A DNA stretch of 64,000 bases from Halopseudomonas salegens (GCF_900105655.1 NZ_LT629787.1:3472001-3536000), one strand, 5' to 3'. Positions 9,505 to 18,447 are shown, counted from the first letter of the stretch. Program-made: numbers and translations. The notes: generated by a model not told the origin, from the letters alone.

Positions 9505-10320
9505 TTATTCGATGCGATAGCGGAAGGTGTTGCGCACGCCAGGCACGCGAATGGCCTCGCCGTTGACCCGATGTGGCTCGTAGCGAAACGCGGCTGCAGC
9601 ACGTAGCGAAGGGCGCTCGAACAGCGGGTCATCGCAGCTGACGATACTCGGCTGGCTGACACGGCCATTGGGGGTAACGTCGTACTGCACGGTACAATCG
9701 CCCTCAATGGAATGATCCAGAGCCCGCCGCGGGTAATCCGGTGCAATCTTTCTGACAGGCTGGTACTGGCTGATCTGCTGGCGTGCCCGGGCCTCTTGCT
9801 CGGCGGCCAGACGGGCCTGTTCAGCCTTGGCAGCCAATGCCTGTTGATGCTGCCGTTCCTGCTGACGCCGCTGCTCTTCACGGGCGCGCTCCCGCTCGCG
9901 TTCGGCCTGTTGCTCGCGCTCAAGAGCCTGCTGCTGGCGTTCGTGCTCCTTGAGCCGCTCCCGCTCTTGCTCCCGGGCCCGGCGCTCACGAGCAATCGCC
10001 GCCTGGTCAACTACCGGCTCGGGCGCCGGCTTGGTGACCGGTGCTGGCTGCGGTGGTGGTTCGACAACTGCTTCCGGCAAAGGTGGTGGCGGCGGGGGTG
10101 GCAGCGGCATACTCATCAGGGTCAGACTGACGCTGTCAGGTGCGTGCGCCGGAGCGGGCGCAACTGGAGCCCAGTTCACTGCCAGCGTGGCCAGCGCCAG
10201 GCCGTGAACCAGAAGCGTGGCACAGGCAGGCCAGCCCCATTGACGCCATAGCGCTGTGCCCGAGTACGGATTCGGTTGCCGGGTCAGGGAGTCATTGTGC
10301 AAGGCCATACGCATGGTCAT
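9505..10320 (-). CDS. tonB: TonB energy transducer dedicated to the phytate operon
   Basis: Transmits proton-motive force from ExbB/ExbD to the outer-membrane receptor. Of 271 residues, one N-terminal membrane anchor (about 28-49) is followed by a proline stretch (about 75-100, including eight consecutive prolines). Next comes a strongly charged, R/E/Q-rich coiled-coil rod (about 108-185). The last ~80 residues are the globular TonB C-terminal domain (PDYPRRALDHSIEGDCTVQYDV). The start follows the exbD stop by one base, so the two are translationally coupled. Housekeeping TonB proteins normally sit elsewhere. Its presence here with its own exbB/exbD suggests a private energiser for the receptor at 13.6-16.1 kb. 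Confidence 0.92.
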   Translation of the reverse strand: MTMRMALHNDSLTRQPNPYSGTALWRQWGWPACATLLVHGLALATLAVNWAPVAPAPAHAPDSVSLTLMSMPLPPPPPPPLPEAVVEPPPQPAPVTKPAPEPVVDQAAIARERRAREQERERLKEHERQQQALEREQQAERERERAREEQRRQQERQHQQALAAKAEQARLAAEQEARARQQISQYQPVRKIAPDYPRRALDHSIEGDCTVQYDVTPNGRVSQPSIVSCDDPLFERPSLRAAAAFRYEPHRVNGEAIRVPGVRNTFRYRIE

Positions 10321-10321
10321 C

Positions 10322-10762
10322 TCAAGGAGCCTCGGTGATCAGGCCGAGACGACTCACGCCACCTTGCTGCAATGCCCCGATGGCACTGGCGACATGACCA
10401 TAGTCGGCTGCGCTGTCAGCACGGATGAATACCTGGGTATCGGGGTTACTCTCGACCACGGCACCGATGCGCGCGCTCATGTCCTGGAGATCAGCACTGC
10501 TGTTGCTGTAGCTATCGGTATCGACGGTTTCACCCTGGTTCCAGTGAAACTGGCCATCAGCATCGATCGACAGGGTGACGATGGACAGGGGATCACTGTC
10601 ATCCAGGGTTTCAGCTGCTACCCTGGGCAGCTCGACCGGGATGCCCTGGGTCAGCATGGGTGCGGTAACCATGAAGATCACCAGCAGTACCAGCATGACA
10701 TCGATGTAGGGCACTACATTCATTTCTGCTTTGGGCTTGAGTACGGAGCGGGGTGGTCGCAT
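10322..10762 (-). CDS. exbD: ExbD-type biopolymer transport protein
   Basis: Proton-channel partner of ExbB. The 146-residue protein has one membrane helix with the essential acidic residue in PYIDVMLVLLVIFMVTAP (Asp 21), then a periplasmic domain. TolR and ExbD share this pattern. The adjacent tonB and receptor genes favour ExbD. It lies 5 nt after exbB. Confidence 0.92.
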   Translation of the reverse strand: MRPPRSVLKPKAEMNVVPYIDVMLVLLVIFMVTAPMLTQGIPVELPRVAAETLDDSDPLSIVTLSIDADGQFHWNQGETVDTDSYSNSSADLQDMSARIGAVVESNPDTQVFIRADSAADYGHVASAIGALQQGGVSRLGLITEAP

Positions 10763-10767
10763 GACAG

Positions 10768-11448
10768 TTACCCCCGACCCAGATGCAGTTGGCGGTGGAC
10801 ATTCGCGCTGAGCTCCCCCGCCAGGCTGTAATAGCGGGCAATCATCTCTTCACCGCGCGCAGCGAAGCGGTTGTAGGCGATCACGGCGGGAATCGCGGCA
10901 AACAGGCCAATAGCCGTAGCGATCAATGCTTCGGCAATCCCGGGAGCGACGGCGGCCAGCGTGGCCTGCTGTACCTGAGACAGGCCGATAAAGGAATTCA
11001 TGATCCCCCAGACGGTACCAAACAGGCCGATATAGGGACTGACCGAGCCCACGGTGGCAAGAAATGGCAGGTTGCGCCCGAGCCGCCGTTCCTCCCGCGA
11101 GATGGCCAGTTGCATGGCACGCTCTACGCCGTCCAGCACGACTTGCGGATTGCCATTGGGTTGTTGCTGATAGCGGTTGAATTCATGGCGGCCGGCCTGA
11201 ACGACTGTGCTGGCTCCCGTCTGGGCTTCAGCCGATTCAGCGTGGAATGTCAGCAGGTCAGCCTGCTGACACTGTTGTTCGATATTGTCCAGCGCTCGAC
11301 GTGATTGCTTGAACACTGTGCTGCGCTGGATGATCACGAACCAGGACAGCAGAGAGGCCAGAACCAGGGTCAGCATGACCAGTTGCACCAGAACACTGGC
11401 TTCTTCGACCAGCGCCCAGACATACATACTATCGACTGTGGTGGGCAT
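10768..11448 (-). CDS. exbB: ExbB/TolQ-type proton-channel protein
   Basis: Inner-membrane channel subunit of the ExbB-ExbD motor, 226 residues with three hydrophobic segments (about 16-40, 125-150 and 165-190). The MotA/TolQ/ExbB domain includes the pattern LPFLATVGSVSPYIGLFGTVWG followed by GIAEALIATAIGLFAAIPAV. This conserved core is diagnostic of the family. Context (exbD and tonB immediately downstream, receptor and phytase upstream) points to ExbB rather than TolQ. A GAGGAG ribosome site precedes the ATG at 11448, just after a hairpin in the gap behind the phytase gene. Confidence 0.92.
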   Translation of the reverse strand: MPTTVDSMYVWALVEEASVLVQLVMLTLVLASLLSWFVIIQRSTVFKQSRRALDNIEQQCQQADLLTFHAESAEAQTGASTVVQAGRHEFNRYQQQPNGNPQVVLDGVERAMQLAISREERRLGRNLPFLATVGSVSPYIGLFGTVWGIMNSFIGLSQVQQATLAAVAPGIAEALIATAIGLFAAIPAVIAYNRFAARGEEMIARYYSLAGELSANVHRQLHLGRG

Positions 11449-11466
11449 GGGACTTACTCCTCGCGT

Positions 11467-11485
11467 GGAGCGCCGAGGGCGCTCC
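11467..11485. other. Intercistronic hairpin between phytase and exbB
   Basis: GGAGCGCC-GAG-GGCGCTCC forms a perfect 8-bp stem with a 3-nt loop, without a U-tract in the reading direction of the operon. It could stabilise or separate the messages, giving different amounts of phytase and ExbB. It is unlikely to be a full terminator. Confidence 0.55.
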
Positions 11486-11537
11486 GTTTCATCAATGGAA
11501 TGGAAAAATGGTTACGCTTGTGTGATGCCGGGCCGGA

Positions 11538-13487
11538 TCAGGGCAGTTCGAGCAAGTCGGCGACTGCCTGCCAGGGCACATATTTGTAGTTCTGGTTGTC
11601 TTCCGGCATACGCTTGCGACCGTCCTGCACCACCAGCAAACCCTGCTGCCAGGGGCCACCCAGATTGCTGGAAGTAACCTCCAGGCCATCGGTTTCCGAG
11701 GCGCCGTCAATATTCAGCTCGGCATTGAGGCCGATGCGAAAGGCACCGCGCTTGGCATAAGGCGGTTCGGCATCAATGACTACATAGCTGTTGTTGCCCT
11801 GGCTGGAAATCACCAGGTAGGGGTGGTCAGCGTCCTGATACAGTGCCAGGCCTTCGATATCCGCCTGCACCAGGCCGCCGACATCGATCACCTTGTGCAG
11901 CTCGCTGTCAGCCTCGGCTGAGGCATCCAGGGCCCAGACGGCGACGTTTTCCTCACCAATGAATAACCGCTGACGCAGATCGTCGGCAACGCAGCCCTCC
12001 GGCTGACTGGCAACCTCGAATTCACGAACCAGCTCGCCGTGGGCCTGACCGTTCGGCGCGCTCAAGCGGTACTGCAGGAAGCGTCCATCCTTGTCATTGA
12101 CGATGGCGTAGATGTCGCCGGCGGGTGACTGGCTCATGCACAAGCCGTAGATTTCTCCGAGCGGTGTCTCGACCTGGCCGATATCGGTCAGCTCACCGCT
12201 GCTGCGGTCAATGCTGAACAGGTGCAGGCTATTGGCGTCACGGTTGCTGGCCACGGCCAGGTCGACCGTCTCTGCCGCAAGGCGAAAGCCGGAGCGGACA
12301 TCGACATTGTTCAGTCGACCACTGGACAGAAATTGCAGTTGCCGGCCGGCGAGATCATAGACACCCAGACCTGCGCGTTTGTCGGTACCCAGGACACGGC
12401 TGTGTTCAGGCTGTTCGGGATGCTGCCAGATGGCCGGGTCGTCGGCAGCGTCACCGACACTGGGTACCGGGTCGGTAGCGACCAGTGCCAGAACCGTTGG
12501 CAGCGGCGTGGCAGCCTGTTCGGATTGTGGCAAGTCAGACAATCGAGTCTGGTACAGGGCACCATCGGCATCGTCGACCAATAAAACGTCGACACCCTCG
12601 TCTGATGCGCGGCTACTCAGCCATTCCGGTTCTTCACTGACATTCAGATCCAACGGAGGCAGGGACGACCAGCCCTCGGCAGTGGCCTGATAGGTGCGTA
12701 ACTGACGCGCGCTGGGATCAGTTGCCAGCAGAATGCCCCGGCTCACACTCAGAGCGCCGGCACTGCCGGCGATTGAGCCAAAAGGCTGTCGCAGATCCAC
12801 CGGTTCGCGGCTCAGCTCTGCCTCAGGGTGGGCGCCATAAGCCCAGATACCGACATTTTCTTCGTTGACGTACAGCAGATGACGGTCATCGTCGACGGCG
12901 CAGAATTCGCTTTGCGGTGGCATGCTCAGGCTGCGCACGTGCTGTGCCTGGGCTAACAGGCCGTGTTGGCTGGCAACCAGCCATTGATCACCCAGCCCTT
13001 CCTCGCCCAGCGTGAACAGCAATAAATTGTTGGCGTCATCGCGGTACAGGCACAGGCTCTCGACCTTGTAAGGGCTGGGGGGGAGCAACAGTGGCTGGCC
13101 GAAACCATGCTGCTGGCTGTCGTAGCGCACCACCAAGGGTTGCTCTACACCGGTCGTTACGCTGGCCAGAATCAGCCCGTCACGGGTGCTACGCAGATCC
13201 AGGCCGGCCAGACTTCCGGGCATGTGGGCAATCGATTCGCCGTTGCTGTCGACCAGCCAGAGGCCATCGCTGTTGGCAGCGGCGCGATCAATCGAGCTGC
13301 CTGCGGGCACCAGGCGCCAGTGTTCGGACGCAATGACCGCTGACCATGGGCTCAGTGAATGACTGCTGGTGGCTGTTGCGGCGACAGCGGTTTCAGGGGT
13401 GTCGGCACTGGGACCGGAACAGGCGCTGAGCAGCAGGCCGCTCAACATCAGGCCGGGCAGCAGGCTGTATTTGTGTGACATAAACAT
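11538..13487 (-). CDS. Tandem beta-propeller phytase lipoprotein
   Basis: Predicted surface or periplasmic lipoprotein (lipobox LLLSAC, Cys 23) that releases phosphate from phytate. Of ~649 residues, the C-terminal ~330 match beta-propeller (3-)phytases: DAADDPAIWQHP, GTDKRAGLGVYDL, GRLNNVDVR, VNDKDG, EGCVADD, GEENVAVW, DIEGLALY, SSQGNNSYVV and ETDGLEV. The N-terminal half repeats part of the pattern (FCAVDDDRHLLYVNEENVGIWAYG) but lacks the DDPAIW block, so it is probably a degenerate first propeller, as in known dual-domain phytases. ATG 13487 is preferred because an upstream alternative is TTG. It is second in the operon after the receptor. Substrate is inferred from family; other inositol phosphates are possible. 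Confidence 0.88.
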   Translation of the reverse strand: MFMSHKYSLLPGLMLSGLLLSACSGPSADTPETAVAATATSSHSLSPWSAVIASEHWRLVPAGSSIDRAAANSDGLWLVDSNGESIAHMPGSLAGLDLRSTRDGLILASVTTGVEQPLVVRYDSQQHGFGQPLLLPPSPYKVESLCLYRDDANNLLLFTLGEEGLGDQWLVASQHGLLAQAQHVRSLSMPPQSEFCAVDDDRHLLYVNEENVGIWAYGAHPEAELSREPVDLRQPFGSIAGSAGALSVSRGILLATDPSARQLRTYQATAEGWSSLPPLDLNVSEEPEWLSSRASDEGVDVLLVDDADGALYQTRLSDLPQSEQAATPLPTVLALVATDPVPSVGDAADDPAIWQHPEQPEHSRVLGTDKRAGLGVYDLAGRQLQFLSSGRLNNVDVRSGFRLAAETVDLAVASNRDANSLHLFSIDRSSGELTDIGQVETPLGEIYGLCMSQSPAGDIYAIVNDKDGRFLQYRLSAPNGQAHGELVREFEVASQPEGCVADDLRQRLFIGEENVAVWALDASAEADSELHKVIDVGGLVQADIEGLALYQDADHPYLVISSQGNNSYVVIDAEPPYAKRGAFRIGLNAELNIDGASETDGLEVTSSNLGGPWQQGLLVVQDGRKRMPEDNQNYKYVPWQAVADLLELP

Positions 13488-13552
13488 GGAGTAATCCGTT
13501 TCCTGCAAAGTGACAGAGTCCCGCCGGGGTTACCCGGCGGGTGACTGGTGAA

Positions 13553-16072
13553 TCAGAAATGGCTGAGCGTCAGGCCCAGCTTGTAGCTCGGGCCGTATTC
13601 TTCGTACTGGGCGTTGAAATCATTGCGCCCGGTGAAGACGTAGTAGGATTCATCTGTCAGGTTCTGGGCTTCGAAGAACACCTGCAGTTGATCGGTGATG
13701 AAGTAGTTGGCACTGAAATCAACGAACAGCTGCTCATCGACCTGGTAGTCATAGCGTTTGTCGAGAACATCACCGACCTCGTCGAGATAGTCCGACTTGT
13801 AGTTGGCCGAGAGGCGCAGGCTCATGCGCCGATTTTCCCAGCCGAGAGTGAGGTTGCCGGTGACGTCCGACTGACCGGGCAGGCTGATGTCGCGCTTGCG
13901 TATTTGCCCCAGATCCTCGTCAAACTGTTCAATGCCGGCCCGCGATCGGGTCAGCGTGGTATTGGCGTTGAGCAGCAGGCCGTTCCAGGGTGCCGGCAGC
14001 CACTTGAACTGCTGTGCATAGGCCAGTTCCAGACCATAGACGCTGGCTTTGTCACCGTTGACGAAGGTAAAGGCTTCATCGAAATCAACATATTCACCGG
14101 TACCTGCCAGGTCGGCCTCGTAGACGAAGTGGCGGATGTCCTTGTAGAAAGCAAAGGCCGAAACGGTGCCGGCACGACCCATGAAGTGCTCGATACCGAT
14201 ATCCAGGTTGCTGGATTCCAGTGCTTTCAGGTCGGGGTTGCCGAATTCCGCTTCATCGCCATCCAGGACAAAGCCGGGGAACAGCTGGCCAAAGGTGGGT
14301 CGTACCACGGTGTTGGTCCAGGCGGCGCGTAACTGGGTAGTCGGGCTGACCTGGTAGATAGCGTGCAGGCCGGGTAGCCAGTGGTCGTAGTTGTTGTTGC
14401 GTTGAGTGGCCTCAAATTCACCTTCATTCAGGCCAGTACCTTTGGCTTTCAGGCGGGTGGATTCATAGCGTAAACCGGCAATCAGGCGCAGGTCGTCGAT
14501 ATCCAGCGTATTCATCAGGTAGGCGGCGTTGATGTTTTCGCGAATACTGAAGTCGTTGATGCGTGACTCTTCGTCATCGAAGAAGTCATCACGATTCAGG
14601 CCGCTGATCAGATGCCGGACTGCGGTGGGTGAAATAGTCGGTCCAAACTGCCCCAGGCCATAGTGGGCGCGGCCGGTGCTGACATTGCCCAGGTTGAGTT
14701 GTTCGTCCGTGAAGCCGAGGTCCGCAAAGTCTTCATAGACCCAGATATCCAGATCATTGTCCTTTATGCGTCGGCTGCCCTTGGCGCCAAATTTGAGCTG
14801 CGATGGCAGGCCGTTCCAGACAAAATCATGCTGAAGATCAATGCGCAGATTGCGTTCGGTATCGGTGGTGATCTGCTCTTCCCACTCGACGGCGTCCAGG
14901 CTGAAGTTGCCCGCCGCAAAGAAGCCCGGGTCGATACTCAGGCGAGGTGTGCGAGTGTTGCTGAAGCCAGCATTGGTGAAGTCGTCGTTGCCGGCAAAAT
15001 CGGCTCCGCCGATGCCGCCAGGCGAGTCTTCACTGGCCTGGCTATAGCCAGCCTGGCCAGACAGTGTCCAGTCGCCCCAGCGTTTTTTCCCGCCCAGCAC
15101 CAGGCTTTTGACTTCCTGGGTTTCTTCTCGGGCCTTGAGCGAGCGTTCGGCTTCCGCTGCACCGAATTCACCCGGCAATTGCGGATCGGCAAACTCGATG
15201 ACATTGCCGACGCGGACTTCATCATCCTTGAATCTGCTGTAGAGAGTCCGCAGGTAGAGCTCGCTGTCAGCGCTTGGGCGGTAGTCGAGGTTCAGGCCAA
15301 AGCCGGCCCGTTCGCGGGTAATGTCATAGCGACGCTGTTCGAGTTCTTCCAGCCGCGGTTCTCCGTCGAAGTCCCAGGCACCCCCGGTTTCCACATTGTC
15401 GGAGCCGAATTTGCGCTCTTGCCAGCTAATGGCGGCGGCCACACCAACGTTGTCGATGCCGTCGCCGAGACTGAACCGGTTGCTGAATGCGCCAGACAGC
15501 TTGGGGCTGTTCTTGCCGGTATTGTCGTCATGGCTGGCTTCGCCGTTAAGACTGTAAAACAGCCCGTCATGATCAAACGCGGAAAGGCTTTCCACTTCGA
15601 TGGTGCCGCCCAGCGAGTTGGCATCCATATCCGGTGTCAGCGTCTTGACCACTGACAGCGATTGGATCAGCTCACTGGGCAATACATCCATTGCTACTGC
15701 CCGACGATCATCTTCAGGTGCGGGAACCAGGGTGCCATTGATGGTGACGGCGTTGAGGTCAGAACCCAGTCCGCGTACCCGGACAAAACGCCCTTCCCCC
15801 TGATCGCGCTCAACGGATAGCCCGGGGATTCGTTGCAGTGCCTCGGCGGCATTGTCATCCGGCAACTGCCCAATTGCATCGGCATGCACCACACTGCGAA
15901 TGGCGTCCGATTTGCGCTGGTCATCCAGCGCCTGTTCTAGCTGGGCTGCCTGACCAATGACCTCGACAACTTCCGGTTGTTGGGCCCAGGTGTGTGTGCT
16001 GGTGGCGATGGCCAGCGCCAGGGCGCTGACCTTGAAGCTGAGCAAAGCGGTATTGCGGGCGTGCATAGCCAT
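13553..16072 (-). CDS. TonB-dependent outer-membrane receptor, probable phytate or phosphorylated-compound uptake
   Basis: Outer-membrane 22-strand barrel receptor, 839 residues. A signal peptide (about 1-26, ...STHTWAQQ) is followed by a TonB-box-like EVVEVIG. The plug domain has IPGLSVERDQGEGRFVRVRG, TINGTLVPAPEDDRR and SLGGTIEV, the signature of the large Xanthomonas/Caulobacter-type receptor group. The barrel ends in the expected aromatic (GLTLSHF). ATG 16072 follows a strong GGAGGGGG site. It is the first gene of a seven-gene operon with phytase, ExbBD, TonB, PhoX and a phosphoesterase, and a PHO-box-like site lies 73 bp upstream. The ligand is inferred from this context: phytate or its degradation products, possibly metal-bound. 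No direct ligand motif is known. Confidence 0.9.
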   Translation of the reverse strand: MAMHARNTALLSFKVSALALAIATSTHTWAQQPEVVEVIGQAAQLEQALDDQRKSDAIRSVVHADAIGQLPDDNAAEALQRIPGLSVERDQGEGRFVRVRGLGSDLNAVTINGTLVPAPEDDRRAVAMDVLPSELIQSLSVVKTLTPDMDANSLGGTIEVESLSAFDHDGLFYSLNGEASHDDNTGKNSPKLSGAFSNRFSLGDGIDNVGVAAAISWQERKFGSDNVETGGAWDFDGEPRLEELEQRRYDITRERAGFGLNLDYRPSADSELYLRTLYSRFKDDEVRVGNVIEFADPQLPGEFGAAEAERSLKAREETQEVKSLVLGGKKRWGDWTLSGQAGYSQASEDSPGGIGGADFAGNDDFTNAGFSNTRTPRLSIDPGFFAAGNFSLDAVEWEEQITTDTERNLRIDLQHDFVWNGLPSQLKFGAKGSRRIKDNDLDIWVYEDFADLGFTDEQLNLGNVSTGRAHYGLGQFGPTISPTAVRHLISGLNRDDFFDDEESRINDFSIRENINAAYLMNTLDIDDLRLIAGLRYESTRLKAKGTGLNEGEFEATQRNNNYDHWLPGLHAIYQVSPTTQLRAAWTNTVVRPTFGQLFPGFVLDGDEAEFGNPDLKALESSNLDIGIEHFMGRAGTVSAFAFYKDIRHFVYEADLAGTGEYVDFDEAFTFVNGDKASVYGLELAYAQQFKWLPAPWNGLLLNANTTLTRSRAGIEQFDEDLGQIRKRDISLPGQSDVTGNLTLGWENRRMSLRLSANYKSDYLDEVGDVLDKRYDYQVDEQLFVDFSANYFITDQLQVFFEAQNLTDESYYVFTGRNDFNAQYEEYGPSYKLGLTLSHF

Positions 16073-16128
16073 GTGAATCCCCCTCCCATTGGTAAAAGCG
16101 GCCGCTACTTGGCCGTCGTTGGCAGGGG

Positions 16129-16162
16129 ACATTAGGCAGAGTGAATTGCAGTTCTGTGACAG
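16129..16162 (-). promoter_or_regulatory. PHO-box-like PhoB site and -10 region of the receptor-phytase operon
   Basis: On the minus strand CTGTCAC-AGAA-CTGCAAT (16162 to 16145) forms two 7-mers 11 bp apart, the known PHO-box layout (CTGTCAT repeats with 4-bp spacer). A -10-like CCTAAT (16136-16131) follows 8 bp downstream. The operon's ATG is at 16072. The phoB site at 21.5 kb has the same architecture. Apart from this the 310-bp gap before the next gene holds only an AT-rich stretch and the receptor's ribosome site. Confidence 0.68.
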
Positions 16163-16382
16163 GTTGGCGAGTTACCTGCCTGAAAACCGCTTTTTTACCG
16201 GTTTTCAAGGCAAATATGAGCTATTTCGACCCGGTCTATCCGGCTCAATCAGCCGGAATGCTGGCTGTCTGGCTCAAGCTTGGGTGCGGTGCACCTTTGC
16301 AGCGGTTGTCGTCTGAGCTGAATTGACCCCCGAGGCTGCAACCGGGCTGTCACACGGGCTGTTTAGCCTGTGGACATTGCTC

Positions 16383-17315
16383 ATGGAGGTGGTTGGCGTG
16401 CCGTTCTGGATTCCACACAAAATAAAATTGCTGATATTGCTGGGCCTGACCAACCTCGGTTTGCTGACGCATTTGCTGTTGGGTGATTTGAAACTCTTTG
16501 CCGATTGGGACTGGCTGGATATTCTGGGTGAAGGCGGCTCGGCCTTGCTGGTCATGTTGTGGATCGCCTTGCTGTTGAAAAGCCGGCCAGCGGGTTTGGT
16601 CACCACCTTGTTGTTCGCCGGTCTCGGCTGTCTGTTTTTCTCCCTGTTCATGGACACTCTGGACGAGTTTATCGCTCAGTCACCAGCGGCGCGCTGGGAT
16701 GCCTGGCTGGAATCGGGACCGATGCCGTTGGGCTTTATTCTGTTGACGCTGGGGATCTATCACTGGCATCGGGAGCAATTGGCGATCAATGCCCAGATGC
16801 GCAATCGCGAACGGGTGTTTCGTGAGCACCGGCAGTTTGATCAGTTGACCCCGCTGGGGGATGCCAACTATTTGCGTGACCAGTTGGAGCTGGCTATGGA
16901 GCAGTCGCGTCAGCTGCAACAGCCGCTGTCTTTGGTGATGCTCGACCTGGATGAATTTTCCAGCTTGAACCGGGAAAATGGTCAGGCAGAGGGTGATCGG
17001 GTCCTGCAGGTCTTGACCCAACTGGTCCTGCTCAATTTGCGCGCGCACGACTTGCTGTGCCGATTGGCCGGTGATTGCTTTGTGGTATTGCTGCCGAATA
17101 CGGGGGAGCGTCAGGCGCGAGAAATTGCCACTGAACTGCAGGCTGCCGTGCAATCACTGGCCTATAAAACAGTGAATGAAGGTGAGCGGCTTTTTCTTCG
17201 CGCCAGTACTGTCGCGCTCATGGCCCGGCAGGGTGACGCGCACTCGCTGTTGGAGCGGCTTAATCTGGCGATGGCCAGATGCAAACAGTCTACCCAGATG
17301 CAGAGGGTTGTCTGA
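16383..17315 (+). CDS. Membrane-anchored protein with degenerate GGDEF domain
   Basis: About 310 residues. Three to four hydrophobic segments in the first ~130 residues are followed by a GGDEF-type domain (about 150-305). Core features remain (SLVMLDLDEFSSLNRENGQ, then EGDRVLQVL), but the signature reads LAGDCF at about 228-233 instead of GGDEF. The first Gly and the catalytic Glu are lost, so diguanylate cyclase activity is unlikely. It may be a GTP or c-di-GMP sensor or a partner-binding module. The start is uncertain: ATG 16383 is chosen, though a TTG at 16323 keeps the frame open. Its stop overlaps the ATG of the next gene (TGATG), so the two are coupled. How the c-di-GMP link relates to the PilZ protein Alg44 is unknown. 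Confidence 0.72.
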   Translation: MEVVGVPFWIPHKIKLLILLGLTNLGLLTHLLLGDLKLFADWDWLDILGEGGSALLVMLWIALLLKSRPAGLVTTLLFAGLGCLFFSLFMDTLDEFIAQSPAARWDAWLESGPMPLGFILLTLGIYHWHREQLAINAQMRNRERVFREHRQFDQLTPLGDANYLRDQLELAMEQSRQLQQPLSLVMLDLDEFSSLNRENGQAEGDRVLQVLTQLVLLNLRAHDLLCRLAGDCFVVLLPNTGERQAREIATELQAAVQSLAYKTVNEGERLFLRASTVALMARQGDAHSLLERLNLAMARCKQSTQMQRVV

Positions 17316-18340
17316 TGGAGTTCGGTCTGGAGTGTTCCAGTCCCTTTGTTCCGGCGCACTACCAGCCGGCATGCCTGCTGGATCTGGCGGTTAATCGCGG
17401 TGTAGACAGTCATCGACTGCTGCGCGGCACCGGCCTGTTCCATGACGATATACTGCAGGGGAACCGCGCGATCAGCCCGGCAGAGTTCTTTCAGCTGATT
17501 GCCAACCTGCGGCAGACGCTGGGCACTGATGACAGCAGCTTTCTGCTCGGTCAGCACTGGCTGCCTGGGCATTTCGGCCCCGCCAGTCATGCCATCCGGC
17601 ATGCCGACAACCTGCACATTGCATTGCAGCGACTGGAGGCATTGAGTTGTGTACTCAGTCCGCTGCAGAAGCCCCGATTGCGCGTCGACGAGCACTATGC
17701 CTATGTGTACTGGCTGGACAGCTATGGCTCAGGGGGGCAACGGGTTTTCCTGCTGGAAGCCTTGTCAGCGGCGCTGACAAGCATGTGCCGCTGGCTTTCC
17801 GGCCAGCGCCTGCCCTGGCAATATCAATTCCGTCATGCACAGCCACGTTATATCGAGCAATACTGGGTTCACCTGGGTGAGGATGTCAGGTTTGGCTGCC
17901 CGTTGGATCAGATGCGGATTCCGCGCGAGTATCTGAGTCAGCCCTGGAGCAGCGCCTCGGTAACTGCCGGGCAAGTGGCCGAACGTGAAGCCCATGCATG
18001 GCTGCAGCAGTTACCGGCTTCGGCGGGTTTTCTCGATCAATTGTATGACTACCTGCAGGAGAACCTGCGGCAACCGCTTGGCCTGGAGCGGGTGGCAGAG
18101 GTTTTTCAGGTGAGCCCGGCGACCTTCAAGCGCAAGCTGCACAAGCATGCTACGGGTTTTCAGGAGCAGCTGGATCAGGCCCGAACCAGCGTTGCGGTGT
18201 ATCTGTATCTGAGTCAGGGCTACAGCAACGACGAAGTGGCCAATTACCTGCATTTCAACGATAGTGCGAACTTTCGCCGTGCCTTCAAGCGCTGGACCGG
18301 AATGTTGCCAAGCGAGCTCAAGACGTTTCTGCTTCTCTAG
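17315..18340 (+). CDS. AraC-family transcriptional regulator
   Basis: DNA-binding regulator of 341 residues. The N-terminal ~200 residues resemble the 'arabinose-binding-like' domain of the Pseudomonas OruR/ArgR-like AraC subgroup (SPAEFFQLIANLRQTLG, QYWVHLGEDVRFGCP). The C-terminal ~100 residues are the double helix-turn-helix: LERVAEVFQVSPATFKRKL followed by SNDEVANYLHFNDSANFRR and AFKRWTG. The ATG overlaps the stop of the degenerate-GGDEF gene by one base, so the pair is co-translated and possibly acts in one pathway. Target genes are not evident from the sequence. Confidence 0.88.
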   Translation: MEFGLECSSPFVPAHYQPACLLDLAVNRGVDSHRLLRGTGLFHDDILQGNRAISPAEFFQLIANLRQTLGTDDSSFLLGQHWLPGHFGPASHAIRHADNLHIALQRLEALSCVLSPLQKPRLRVDEHYAYVYWLDSYGSGGQRVFLLEALSAALTSMCRWLSGQRLPWQYQFRHAQPRYIEQYWVHLGEDVRFGCPLDQMRIPREYLSQPWSSASVTAGQVAEREAHAWLQQLPASAGFLDQLYDYLQENLRQPLGLERVAEVFQVSPATFKRKLHKHATGFQEQLDQARTSVAVYLYLSQGYSNDEVANYLHFNDSANFRRAFKRWTGMLPSELKTFLLL

Positions 18341-18447
18341 GGCATCTGGCACTTGATGAAAATTGCAGCAGTTTTTACTGCTCGCCTGCGCTAAGCTAGT
18401 AGCCATAATCAGCCTTGCCCTGGCGGGCATCAGTGGATACGTGTGTT

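Noticed and set aside
14663..15655. 330-codon plus-strand open frame inside the receptor gene
   Set aside because: Antisense to the TonB-dependent receptor plug and barrel; no start context or domain.
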